From the NCBI GenBank assembly GCA_036795455.1, contig DAIRET010000041.1, positions 1 through 18,769 of the forward strand: a stretch of 18,769 bases of DNA. The letters are read 5' to 3'. Made by a program: the position numbers and the translations under genes. Shown one piece after another: positions 1-7,511 of this stretch (its first letter is position 1; every line of letters starts with the position of its first letter). Source of the stretch: DAIRET01 sp036795455 (GTDB taxonomy: Bacteria; Bacteroidota; Ignavibacteria; Ignavibacteriales; Ignavibacteriaceae). The notes beneath the pieces were generated by a model. It searched no databases and was not told where the DNA came from. It was given only the letters and a program-made list of their open reading frames with translations.

Positions 1-23
1 TTTTTAAATAACTTAATTTATTC

Positions 24-68
24 ACCCTACTCTCGTTGAAAGCGAGGGTCTTAAGCCCATAGGGAGGT
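24..68 (+). promoter_or_regulatory. Possible structured leader and Shine-Dalgarno of rpsF
   Basis: Three mutually exclusive pairings lie just ahead of rpsF. CTCGT (32-36) pairs with GCGAG (42-46) around a TGAAA loop. ACCCT (24-28) can instead pair with AGGGT (45-49). CCC (56-58) can pair with GGG (62-64), which would hide the Shine-Dalgarno GGGAGGT (62-68), six bases from the TTG start. S6, alone or with S18, is known to bind the leader of this operon in other bacteria. I do not see the CCG bulge of that motif, so autoregulation here is inference. Confidence 0.35.
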
Positions 69-74
69 CAAACA

Positions 75-488
75 TTGAAAATATCTAATTATGAAACTGC
101 TGTGATTATTAATGCAGCATTAGAAGATGCACAAATAGATGCTTTAGTCGAAAAAGTTAAAGCCGCTATTACGCAGAATAACGGAAATATTCTTGAGATA
201 GAGAATTGGGGAAGGAAACGACTCGCTTATATGATTAATAAGCACAAAGTCGGGTTCTATCTTTTTATCCGTTTTTCGGCACCAACCGATATTATTGCCA
301 AACTTGAAAGAATGTATAAACTGGATGAAAACATTATACGTTTCTTAACAATTAAACTTGAAAAAAATGCAATGGAGTATTTTGAACAAGTAAAAAGTGC
401 TGTTCCTGAGCAAAAAGAAGAACTTATTATCGACATCCCGGAACTGATTGAAGAAGAGATAATACCTGACGTTACCGAGGAGGAGTAA
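75..488 (+). CDS. rpsF: 30S ribosomal protein S6
   Basis: S6 is a small-subunit protein that binds the 16S rRNA platform together with S18. The 137-residue product starts MKISNYETAVII and contains the family's ENWGRKRLAY segment near residues 43-52 and a conserved YxLDENIIRFLTIK strand near 81-95. The core of about 100 residues is followed by a very acidic tail (repeated Glu and Asp to the end), which many S6 proteins carry. The start is TTG, chosen because GGGAGGT sits six bases upstream and no in-frame ATG gives a full N-terminus. It is the first gene of a rpsF-ssb-rpsR-rplI unit and ssb begins 28 bases downstream. The upstream end of the operon may lie before the window. Confidence 0.96.
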   Translation: MKISNYETAVIINAALEDAQIDALVEKVKAAITQNNGNILEIENWGRKRLAYMINKHKVGFYLFIRFSAPTDIIAKLERMYKLDENIIRFLTIKLEKNAMEYFEQVKSAVPEQKEELIIDIPELIEEEIIPDVTEEE

Positions 489-516
489 CTAAACATAATT
501 TAGGTTAGGAGGAATA

Positions 517-1014
517 ATGGCTTGTTATAAAATGCCAGAAATCAACCACATTATTATTGCCGGCAACCTTACAAAAGATCCGGTTTTTCATATTACAAAT
601 AATAAAGTAGCGGTGATTAATTTTTGTATCGCTTCGAACTATCGATTTAAAGATAGTAAGAATGTTATTAGAGAAGAAGTAACTCATGTTGGTGTGGTGG
701 CTTGGAATAAACTAGCTGAAGTCTGTAAATCTAAATTAAAAAAAGGTTCTGCTGTTCTGATTGAGGGTGAGCTTCAAAGTCGTTTTTGGAAATCACCCGA
801 AGGACTAAACCGTTGTTCTATAGAAATCAGGGCGAACAAAATCCAGTTTTTAAATAAGAACACCGGGAATGATTTAAATGCGGAACACGATGAATTTGAA
901 ACCGGTAATGCCGAAGAAGAATTGAACCGCGATTATACGACAGATTGTTTCGACAAGTTTGTGCCATGCGCAGAATCAATTCTAAACAACAAAAATTTAG
1001 AAAACAATAATTAG
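517..1014 (+). CDS. ssb: Single-stranded DNA-binding protein, divergent
   Basis: This OB-fold protein binds single-stranded DNA during replication, repair and recombination. Residues about 8-112 match the SSB domain: an IIIAGNLTKDPV strand near the start, then VVAWNKLAEV, KKGSAVLIEGEL and a final strand ending IQFLN. The 165-residue length is usual. The tail is acidic (EHDEFE, EEEL) but the protein ends NKNLENNN and lacks the C-terminal DDIPF-type tip that most bacterial SSBs use to recruit partners. The aromatic DNA-stacking positions are also partly changed. The start at ATG 517 is supported by TAGGAGGAA just upstream; an in-frame ATG at 532 is less likely. Its place between S6 and S18 matches the order in many bacteria. 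Confidence 0.9.
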   Translation: MACYKMPEINHIIIAGNLTKDPVFHITNNKVAVINFCIASNYRFKDSKNVIREEVTHVGVVAWNKLAEVCKSKLKKGSAVLIEGELQSRFWKSPEGLNRCSIEIRANKIQFLNKNTGNDLNAEHDEFETGNAEEELNRDYTTDCFDKFVPCAESILNNKNLENNN

Positions 1015-1024
1015 GAAAAAGTTT

Positions 1025-1246
1025 ATGTTAAAAAGTAAAAAAATATGCAGATTTACCGAAGCTAAGGTAAAATATATAGATTATAAAGATATGAAAATCT
1101 TACAGCGATACACTTCCGAACAAGGAAGAATAATTCCCAAAAGAATAACGGGTACATCCGCTAAGTATCATAGGGAATTAACACTAGCGATCAAGAGAGC
1201 AAGACACATGGCTTTGCTGCCTTTCGTTTCTGACACAGTTAAATAA
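1025..1246 (+). CDS. rpsR: 30S ribosomal protein S18
   Basis: S18 binds S6 and 16S rRNA in the small-subunit platform. The 73-residue product carries the family core: a CRF motif near residue 8, IDYKDMKILQRYTSEQGRI in the middle, and the basic HRELTLAIKRARHMALLPF helix near the C-terminus. Length is normal. Only one cysteine is present, so no zinc site is formed. AGGAAAAA lies a few bases before the ATG. The gene is ten bases after ssb and fourteen before rplI, so the four genes are surely co-transcribed. Confidence 0.97.
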   Translation: MLKSKKICRFTEAKVKYIDYKDMKILQRYTSEQGRIIPKRITGTSAKYHRELTLAIKRARHMALLPFVSDTVK

Positions 1247-1260
1247 TTTTGAGGAGAACA

Positions 1261-1710
1261 ATGAAAGTAATACTTAGGAAAAATATTGATTCTTTAGGAC
1301 ACATCGGAGATATTGTCGATGTTAAAGAAGGCTATGCGTTGAATTATCTTATCCCCCGTAAATACGCTTACGCAGCACTAAAAGGGAATATTCTTGCTCT
1401 GGAAGAAGAGAAAAAACAAATTGAAAAAGTAAGACTGAAAGAAATTTCGGATGCCGAAAATTTGGCTGCCGAATTAAATAAAGTATCTATCTCTATACCG
1501 GTTCAGGTTGGTGAAGAAGATAAGTTGTTCGGAACAGTTACTACACAGATGATTGCCGATTCTCTTAAAGAAAAAGGCTTTGATATTGACAAAAGAAAAA
1601 TTGAAGTTGTTGAACAGATCAAAGCACTTGGAATTTATTCAATCAACATTAAACTCCACTCAAATGTTACTGCTACAGTTAAAGTTTGGGTTGTAAGAGA
1701 ACAGTTGTAA
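1261..1710 (+). CDS. rplI: 50S ribosomal protein L9
   Basis: L9 binds 23S rRNA at the base of the L1 stalk and helps keep the reading frame. The 149-residue product begins MKVILRKNIDSLGHIGDIVDVKEGYALNYLIPR, the classic N-terminal domain, followed by the charged connecting helix (residues about 40-75) and the C-terminal domain with KLFGTVTTQMIADSL near 90-105. The start is ATG 1261 because GAGGAG (1251-1256) lies four bases upstream. A four-codon extension to an in-frame TTG at 1249 would put the Shine-Dalgarno inside the gene and is rejected. It is the last gene of the operon and is followed by a strong terminator. Confidence 0.96.
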   Translation: MKVILRKNIDSLGHIGDIVDVKEGYALNYLIPRKYAYAALKGNILALEEEKKQIEKVRLKEISDAENLAAELNKVSISIPVQVGEEDKLFGTVTTQMIADSLKEKGFDIDKRKIEVVEQIKALGIYSINIKLHSNVTATVKVWVVREQL

Positions 1711-1734
1711 CCAAGACTCTGTTATGAATTGATT

Positions 1735-1769
1735 AAAGGAAAGCCTAACAGCTTTCCTTTTTTTATTTT
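1735..1769 (+). terminator. Intrinsic terminator of the rpsF-rplI operon
   Basis: A perfect 10-bp stem, AAAGGAAAGC (1735-1744) with GCTTTCCTTT (1751-1760), closes a CTAACA loop and runs straight into a T-rich tract. It lies 24 bases after the rplI stop and faces the separate rpmB terminator. Confidence 0.92.
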
Positions 1770-1770
1770 A

Positions 1771-1801
1771 AAATAAAAAAATCGCAGCGGAAACTGCGAT
1801 T
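1771..1801 (-). terminator. Intrinsic terminator of rpmB
   Basis: On the minus strand AATCGCAG and CTGCGATT pair (1780-1801) around a six-base loop, followed by a run of T's (complement of 1771-1780). It is 22 bases beyond the rpmB stop. With the plus-strand terminator next to it, each convergent unit has its own hairpin. Confidence 0.88.
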
Positions 1802-1822
1802 AAAATAGTATTAAAGTTCTAT

Positions 1823-2062
1823 TTACCTTACCGAAATCTTTTTTTCGGAGATTAACTTTGCAAGTTCGGATGTTCCGTTCTTTGCAATTGTTTTAATAGC
1901 CCTGGCACTTAATTTAACCGTAACGAAACGATTTAATTCCTGTACCCAAATTCTCTTTTTCTGTAAGTTAGGTAAAAATCTTCTTTTGGTTCTATTGTTT
2001 GCGTGCGAAACATTATTTCCAACCATCGGTTTTTTACCTGTAAGTTGACATACGCGTGACAT
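1823..2062 (-). CDS. rpmB: 50S ribosomal protein L28
   Basis: L28 is a small large-subunit protein near the E site. The 79-residue product starts MSRVCQLTGKKPMVGNNVSHANNRTKRRFLPNL, with the family's CxLTGK and NxVSHANxRTKRRFxPNLQ signatures, and ends with the SARAIKTIAKNG segment. Only the first cysteine of the zinc-binding version is present, so this is the zinc-free form. A GGGAG motif lies about ten bases before the ATG. It is transcribed alone, with its own terminator and a candidate Bacteroidota-type promoter upstream. Confidence 0.96.
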   Translation of the reverse strand: MSRVCQLTGKKPMVGNNVSHANNRTKRRFLPNLQKKRIWVQELNRFVTVKLSARAIKTIAKNGTSELAKLISEKKISVR

Positions 2063-2495
2063 TTTTTCAAACTCCCGTTAACAAAATTTCAATTTTAGTA
2101 GGCAAATATAAGAAAAAATTTACAAAAACTAACAAAAAATTTAAACAAGAAATCTCCCCCGCTTTTTAGGACAGAACCTAAAATCACGCCTATCCATTGT
2201 TCATCTTAAGATATTTGTTATTATTATCGCTCGTTAAATCTAACTCTTAATATTGATACAACAGTGTAATAGAAACATTTTAACAGATTGGTATTTGCTG
2301 TTTCCAATTACCGGTGAGGAATACCAAAAAAAATCGTAATGGGAACAGTTTTAGCAGCCTTACAGATTGTAATCTGACCAAATTTTCGTTACGGTATTAC
2401 CCACCTTTTTTAGTAGAAATTTATTAAATTGAAAAGTAGACTTTACAATATATTGAAAAAGAGTATTTTTGATTTTTTTACGACAGAGGTGTTTT
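2063..2495. other. 433-bp intergenic region with inverted repeats
   Basis: This is the divergent gap between rpmB and the amylase; no plausible gene is visible. It holds TTTTAGG/CCTAAAA (2164-2170 with 2177-2183, 6-base loop), TTGGTATT/AATACCAA (2288-2295 with 2330-2337, 34 bases apart), and a tight palindrome CAGATT-GT-AATCTG (2363-2376) that looks more like an operator than a hairpin. TATTTTTG at 2464-2471 could be a -7 element for the amylase, with TTTA 18 bases before it. None of the repeats is followed by a T tract, so they are not terminators. Confidence 0.5.
2103..2136 (-). promoter_or_regulatory. Candidate Bacteroidota-type promoter of rpmB
   Basis: On the minus strand TATATTTG (2110-2103) matches the -7 element TAnnTTTG, with TTTG (2136-2133) 22 bases upstream. 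The spacing is slightly longer than the usual 19-21. Transcription would start about 35 bases before the rpmB ATG. Confidence 0.5.
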
Positions 2496-5342
2496 ATGCG
2501 ACTTAAACAACTTTTTTTAATTTTTATTATTTCGGTATCCGTCAGCTTTGGTCAGATACAATGGACGCCCTATTTTGCTACGGACCAGGATTCGATAGTT
2601 GTTACTTTTGATGCTACACAGGGCAACGGAGGTTTAGCCGGCTATACCGGGGATGTGTATGCCCATACCGGCGTGCTAACAAATCAGAGCGCAACTCCGT
2701 CAAGTTGGAGATATGTAAAAACTGATTGGGGCGTAAATACACCGGAAACTAAACTAACAAGAATAGGAACCGATCTTTATCAATTTGTAATCCGTCCTTC
2801 TGTAAGAAGTTTTTATAATGTCCCTTCAAATGAAACAATAACAAATGTTGCATTTGTTTTCAGAAGTGCTTCTGCACCTTATAGGGAAGGGAAAACGGCT
2901 GACGGCGGAGATATTTTCCTTCCGCTATCGACATCAGGGTTGAATGTGGCGATTACAATTCCAAACAGTTTTCCGCAAATAAGTTTATTGAATGATACTA
3001 TTCAAATACAGGCAGTATCAAATCAAGCTACTTCGATTACTCTTTATATTGACAATGTACAAGTTGCCCAAACCCCAACATCAACTTTGAATTTTAATTA
3101 CATTACAAATAGTTATGGGAAAAAATGGATAAAAGCCGTTGCCTCTGCCGGAATATCACAAGCTACGGATTCATTTTATGTTATAGTTCGTCCCCCTGTT
3201 ACGATAGAAAATGCACCTGCTGGAACTGAAGACGGAATCAATTATATCTCCGGTACTTCGGTAATACTCCAGTTTTATGCTCCGCAAAAAGAATATGCTT
3301 ATGTAATCGGTGATTTTAATAATTGGGAAATAGAACCAAACTACTATATGAAAAAAACAACCGACGGGAGTAGGTACTGGATGCAAGTAAACGGTTTGGG
3401 TGCATTTAGTGAACAGGCATTTCAATATTATGTTGATGGCGCAATTCGCTTCGCAGATCCTTATGCAGATAAAATACTTGACCCATGGAATGATTCATGG
3501 ATAAGTAGTTCAACGTATCCGAATTTAAAACAATATCCTACTGGTAAAACAAACCAGGTAGTTTCAGTATTGCAAACCGCTCAATCGCAGTATCAGTGGC
3601 TAAACACAAATTTTCAAAGACCGAAAAATGAAGACCTCGTTATTTATGAACTCCTGATAAGAGATTTTACAGATGCACATACTTACAAATCTTTAACCGA
3701 TACAATTGACTATTTTGTTAATCTCGGAATTAATGCAATAGAATTAATGCCGGTAATGGAGTTTGAAGGTAACGAAAGCTGGGGTTATAACCCAATGTTT
3801 AAATTTGCACCCGACAAATTTTATGGACACAAAAACGAATTAAAAAGATTTATTGACAAAGCACACGAAAAAGGTATTGCTGTAATTTTGGATATAGTTC
3901 TGAATCATCATTTCGGTAATTCACCGCTTGTAAGGCTATACTGGGATGCTGTAAATAATCAACCCGATGCAAATAGTCCCTGGTTTAATCCGGTTGCAAA
4001 ACATCCGTACAACGTTGGATATGATTTCAACCATGAAAGTCAGGCTACAAAAGATTACGTTGATAAAGTATGCAAATACTGGCTGACTGAATACAAAGTG
4101 GATGGTTTTAGATTTGATCTATCAAAAGGATTTACACAAACTAATTCAGGGAGTAACGTTGGTTTTTGGGGACAATACGACTTATCAAGGATAAACCTGC
4201 TTAAAAGGATGGCAGATAAAATTTGGGAAGTTGATTCTACTGCTTACATTATTCTTGAACATTTTGCTGATAACAGCGAGGAAATCGTTCTTGCTAATTA
4301 CGGTATGATGCTTTGGGGCAACATGAATCACAATTATAATGAAGCAACAATGGGGTATAACGAAAGCAACAAATCGGATCTTACATGGGGTTCCTACAAA
4401 GCCAGGGGCTGGCAGAAACCTCACCTTATTACTTACATGGAAAGCCACGATGAAGAAAGATTGATGTACAAAAATCTTCAGTATGGAAATTCAAGCGGTA
4501 ATTACAATATTAAAAGTTTGAATACAGCTTTATCCAGGATTAAACTTGCAGCAGCATTTTTCTTCACCATTCCCGGTCCCAAAATGATATGGCAATTCGG
4601 GGAGCTTGGTTACGATTACTCTATCAACTATCCATGCATGACGGATGCATGTAGGTTGGATAAGAAGCCGATTAAGTGGGATTATTACGATAATATTAAT
4701 CGACGGAACGTTTATAAAGTATTCCACTATTTAATCAACTTGAAGAAGAATTATGATGCATTCAGAACTACAGATTACTCTTTATCAGTCTCATCGGCTC
4801 TAAAGCGGATTCAGTTAAATCATTCATCAATGAATGTTAATATAGTCGGTAATTTTGATGTAATTGCAAGGAGTATAACCCCTGCATTCCAAAATACAGG
4901 TACGTGGTATAATTATTTTCTGAATGATACTCTTTATGTTACCGATGTGAATTCTCCGATTGAATTACAACCGGGCGAGTTTCATATTTACACAACTGTA
5001 AAACTACCGGAACCGGAACAAGGAATTCTTTTAGGGACTGATAAAAAAGAGATTTCAGGAGTAGTTGAAAAATTTGATTTGGATCAAAACTTTCCTAATC
5101 CATTTAACCCGGCAACAACAATCCGCTACTCAATTCCTGAGAGAGGATTTGTAACATTAAAGGTTTATAACATACTCGGTAAAGAATTAACAACTCTTGT
5201 TAACGGAGAGCATTCACCGGGAATTTACGAAACCACTTTTGATGCGGGCATGATACCGGGCGGAATAGCAAGCGGTGTCTATTTCTACAGGCTTTCAGTT
5301 AATGAAAATTCAGTTACAAGAAAAATGTTATTAATGCAATAA
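2496..5342 (+). CDS. Secreted GH13 alpha-amylase-family enzyme with T9SS sorting domain
   Basis: Predicted to hydrolyse starch-like alpha-glucans outside the cell. A signal peptide (MRLKQLFLIFIISVSVSFG) is followed by a beta-rich N-terminal module with GDVYAHTG (probably carbohydrate-binding), an Ig-like stretch, and a CBM48-like module with GDFNNW at 272-277. The GH13 barrel shows all four signature regions: DIVLNH (D466-H471), GFRFD (R539, nucleophile D541), LEH (acid/base E588) and SHD (H651, D652). Residues about 860-948 are a type IX secretion C-terminal domain, with QNFPNPFNP at 864-872 and SGVYFYRL near the end. The start is ATG 2496 because AGAGGT sits five bases upstream and gives a clean signal peptide; an in-frame TTG at 2469 is rejected. 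Exact substrate (amylose, pullulan or cyclodextrin) cannot be read from sequence. Confidence 0.92.
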   Translation: MRLKQLFLIFIISVSVSFGQIQWTPYFATDQDSIVVTFDATQGNGGLAGYTGDVYAHTGVLTNQSATPSSWRYVKTDWGVNTPETKLTRIGTDLYQFVIRPSVRSFYNVPSNETITNVAFVFRSASAPYREGKTADGGDIFLPLSTSGLNVAITIPNSFPQISLLNDTIQIQAVSNQATSITLYIDNVQVAQTPTSTLNFNYITNSYGKKWIKAVASAGISQATDSFYVIVRPPVTIENAPAGTEDGINYISGTSVILQFYAPQKEYAYVIGDFNNWEIEPNYYMKKTTDGSRYWMQVNGLGAFSEQAFQYYVDGAIRFADPYADKILDPWNDSWISSSTYPNLKQYPTGKTNQVVSVLQTAQSQYQWLNTNFQRPKNEDLVIYELLIRDFTDAHTYKSLTDTIDYFVNLGINAIELMPVMEFEGNESWGYNPMFKFAPDKFYGHKNELKRFIDKAHEKGIAVILDIVLNHHFGNSPLVRLYWDAVNNQPDANSPWFNPVAKHPYNVGYDFNHESQATKDYVDKVCKYWLTEYKVDGFRFDLSKGFTQTNSGSNVGFWGQYDLSRINLLKRMADKIWEVDSTAYIILEHFADNSEEIVLANYGMMLWGNMNHNYNEATMGYNESNKSDLTWGSYKARGWQKPHLITYMESHDEERLMYKNLQYGNSSGNYNIKSLNTALSRIKLAAAFFFTIPGPKMIWQFGELGYDYSINYPCMTDACRLDKKPIKWDYYDNINRRNVYKVFHYLINLKKNYDAFRTTDYSLSVSSALKRIQLNHSSMNVNIVGNFDVIARSITPAFQNTGTWYNYFLNDTLYVTDVNSPIELQPGEFHIYTTVKLPEPEQGILLGTDKKEISGVVEKFDLDQNFPNPFNPATTIRYSIPERGFVTLKVYNILGKELTTLVNGEHSPGIYETTFDAGMIPGGIASGVYFYRLSVNENSVTRKMLLMQ

Positions 5343-5410
5343 AAAGCCGTTATTTCTTTAGTAATATTTTTTTTAGTATTATTTTTACGATGTATTTAAT
5401 GAAAATCCAC

Positions 5411-5441
5411 CCTTTATTCAGAATGAGGAATGAAGGAGGGG
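5411..5441 (+). other. Hairpin with exposed GGAGGGG before the hybrid kinase
   Basis: CCTTTATTC (5411-5419) pairs with GAATGAAGG (5428-5436) over nine positions with one G-U. The stem ends in the strong Shine-Dalgarno-like GGAGGGG (5435-5441). No start codon lies at the right distance from it; the kinase ATG is 39 bases further on. No T tract follows, so it is not a plus-strand terminator. Confidence 0.35.
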
Positions 5442-5480
5442 AATTACTTTAGCTTTAACATTTAATGAAGATGTTGATAT

Positions 5481-7427
5481 ATGAAGGATTTTGAAAAGGT
5501 AGATATTCTGATTTGTGAAGATTCAACATTCGATGCGAAGTTGCTTCTTAAGTATATTAATCAAGCCGACTTCAAGGTTGAATATGAAATTGTTGCCTCC
5601 CGGAATAGCATGAAAGAGCAGCTTGAGAAAAAGAAATGGGACATTATTCTTTCTGACTTTAGTATGCCGGAATTTAATGCCCTGGATGTAATTCAACTGC
5701 TTAATGAAATGAATATCGATATTCCCGTTATTGTAATCTCTGGAATTTTAAGCGAGGAAACAGCAATTGAGTTGATGAAAGCAGGTGCAAGCGATTTTAT
5801 AGTTAAAGGGAATTACTCCCGTTTAATTCCTGCAATAAAAAGAGAGTTGAAAGAATCGGATAATAGGAAACTTCACAGGAAAGCATTAGTTGAGCTAAAA
5901 AATTCCGAAGCGAAGTTTAAACGGATTGCTGAAAACGCATCCGACTTGATTTACCAAATTACTATATATCCTTCATTTAAACTGGATTTTATTAATCACG
6001 CTTGTTTCAATATCACCGGTTATCTTCCAGAGGAATTATATAAAAATCCCGAATTAATTAAGACAGTAATCCATCCGGAGGATTTACGCTATTGGGAACA
6101 GTTTTTGTCCGGTAAAATTGATTACAGCAAATCATTCATGATTCGATGCATCAATAAAGAGGGGAATACTATTTATACCGAGCACAAGCTTAATCCTGTT
6201 TTTAATGATTCTGGCAGAATTGCTTCTTTTGAAGGGATTGCAAGAAACGTATCCGATTTTATTAAAGTACAAAACGAATTGGTTGCTGCAAGGAACAAAG
6301 CCGAAGAGATGAATCGCCTTAAATCTAACTTCCTTGCGAATATGAGCCATGAGCTTCGGACACCATTAATCGGAATACTCGGTTATTCGGAGTTTTTATC
6401 GGAAGAAAGAGAAGAAAGTAATATTCCTAACATTGCAAGAACAATCCACAAAAGCGGTCTGAGGCTTCTATCAACACTTAACCTGATTCTAAATCAATCA
6501 AAAATAGAATCGGAAATGATAGAGCTAAACTTACAGAACATTCAAGTTTCAGAAGTAATTGATGAAGCAGTTAAACTGTTTGTTCCTGTTGCAAGTAAGA
6601 AGAAACTGATTCTGAAAAAAGGTTTGTTCGTGAAGGGATTAATAGCATACCTGGATGAAAAACTTCTGAGAGACATCATAAACAACCTTCTTAATAACGC
6701 AATAAAATTTACAAATAACGGCGGCGTTACAGTTGATTTGTTCCTTGAAAAAAACAAAATTTTTCTTAAAGTAATAGATACAGGAATAGGGATTTCCAAA
6801 GAATATCAATCGCTTGTATTCGAGGAATTCAGGCAGGTTAGCGAAGGAAGAAACAGGAACTTTGAAGGAACAGGACTCGGCTTAACAATAACGAAGAAGT
6901 TTGTGGAGTTACTCGGCGGTGAAATAAAAGTTGAAAGCGAAATAAATTCTGGTTCTACTTTTATAGTTACTATTCCCAGTTATCGGTATTCCAAAGTTGA
7001 TATTGATAAATTAGCATCAAAAAAAGAGAAAGTTGTATCAAAAGTACCGGAGATAAAGACGAAGCCAAAAATCCTATTGGTAGATGATGAACAACTAAAT
7101 ATTGCAGTAATCTCTAACTACCTGTCGAAAACTTTTGATGTTGATTATGCGATAGACATGAAAAATACACTCGACAAGTTGAAAACAAACCGCTATGAAC
7201 TTGTTTTAATGGATGTTAATCTCGGAATTGATATTACAGGATTTGATGTTGCACGTGAAATTAAAAAACTACCTGCTTATAAAACGGTTCCCATTATTGC
7301 AATGACTGCATACGATCTATCAACTGAAAAAGCCAGTCTCGAATCAAATGGCTGCGCCGGATATATTTTAAAACCTTTTGAGAAAGAAGAATTGATAAAC
7401 CTTGTTACCGGGTTCATTCAAAACTAA
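5481..7427 (+). CDS. Soluble hybrid histidine kinase, REC-PAS-HisKA-HATPase-REC
   Basis: A phosphorelay sensor kinase of 648 residues. The N-terminal receiver (about 7-125) has acidic ED at 13-14, phospho-acceptor D59 (LSDFSMPE) and a lysine in DFIVKGN. A PAS domain follows (about 140-262), then the H box NMSHELRTPL with H290, the ATP-binding domain with N box (NNLLNNAIKFTN), DTGIGIS from D433 and GTGLGL from G463, and a C-terminal receiver with DD near 536 and D578 (LMDVN). No membrane segment or signal peptide is present, so it senses something in the cytoplasm or receives phosphate through its first receiver. There is no DNA-binding output, so it must pass phosphate to an unlinked partner. 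The ATG has only a weak ribosome site; a stop at 5463 excludes earlier starts. Confidence 0.93.
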   Translation: MKDFEKVDILICEDSTFDAKLLLKYINQADFKVEYEIVASRNSMKEQLEKKKWDIILSDFSMPEFNALDVIQLLNEMNIDIPVIVISGILSEETAIELMKAGASDFIVKGNYSRLIPAIKRELKESDNRKLHRKALVELKNSEAKFKRIAENASDLIYQITIYPSFKLDFINHACFNITGYLPEELYKNPELIKTVIHPEDLRYWEQFLSGKIDYSKSFMIRCINKEGNTIYTEHKLNPVFNDSGRIASFEGIARNVSDFIKVQNELVAARNKAEEMNRLKSNFLANMSHELRTPLIGILGYSEFLSEEREESNIPNIARTIHKSGLRLLSTLNLILNQSKIESEMIELNLQNIQVSEVIDEAVKLFVPVASKKKLILKKGLFVKGLIAYLDEKLLRDIINNLLNNAIKFTNNGGVTVDLFLEKNKIFLKVIDTGIGISKEYQSLVFEEFRQVSEGRNRNFEGTGLGLTITKKFVELLGGEIKVESEINSGSTFIVTIPSYRYSKVDIDKLASKKEKVVSKVPEIKTKPKILLVDDEQLNIAVISNYLSKTFDVDYAIDMKNTLDKLKTNRYELVLMDVNLGIDITGFDVAREIKKLPAYKTVPIIAMTAYDLSTEKASLESNGCAGYILKPFEKEELINLVTGFIQN

Positions 7428-7511
7428 ACCTGTGGATTACTCATTATTCAAATGAAACTCTAATGAATAAAATAGAGTTATATTGAGATTGAATAATTCT
7501 TAAAGGTAAAT

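Noticed and set aside
24..68. Canonical S6:S18 leader motif
   Set aside because: The CCG bulge element that defines it is not visible; kept only as an unassigned leader structure.
257..496. Serine-rich antisense ORF over rpsF, and other antisense ORFs over ribosomal, amylase, kinase and glycolytic genes
   Set aside because: They are reverse readings of conserved genes, with low-complexity composition and no ribosome sites.
1249..1260. TTG start four codons before the L9 ATG
   Set aside because: The extension translates the Shine-Dalgarno itself, and L9 proteins start MKVIL.
2288..2337. TTGGTATT/AATACCAA as a terminator
   Set aside because: The arms are 34 bases apart, only 8 bp long, and no T tract follows on the strand where one is needed.
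2469..2495. TTG start nine codons before the amylase ATG
   Set aside because: The ATG at 2496 has AGAGGT at the right distance and begins a clean signal peptide.
7456..7479. AACTCTA/TAGAGTT inverted repeat after the kinase gene as a terminator
   Set aside because: Seven A/T-rich pairs with a ten-base loop and no T run; too weak to call.
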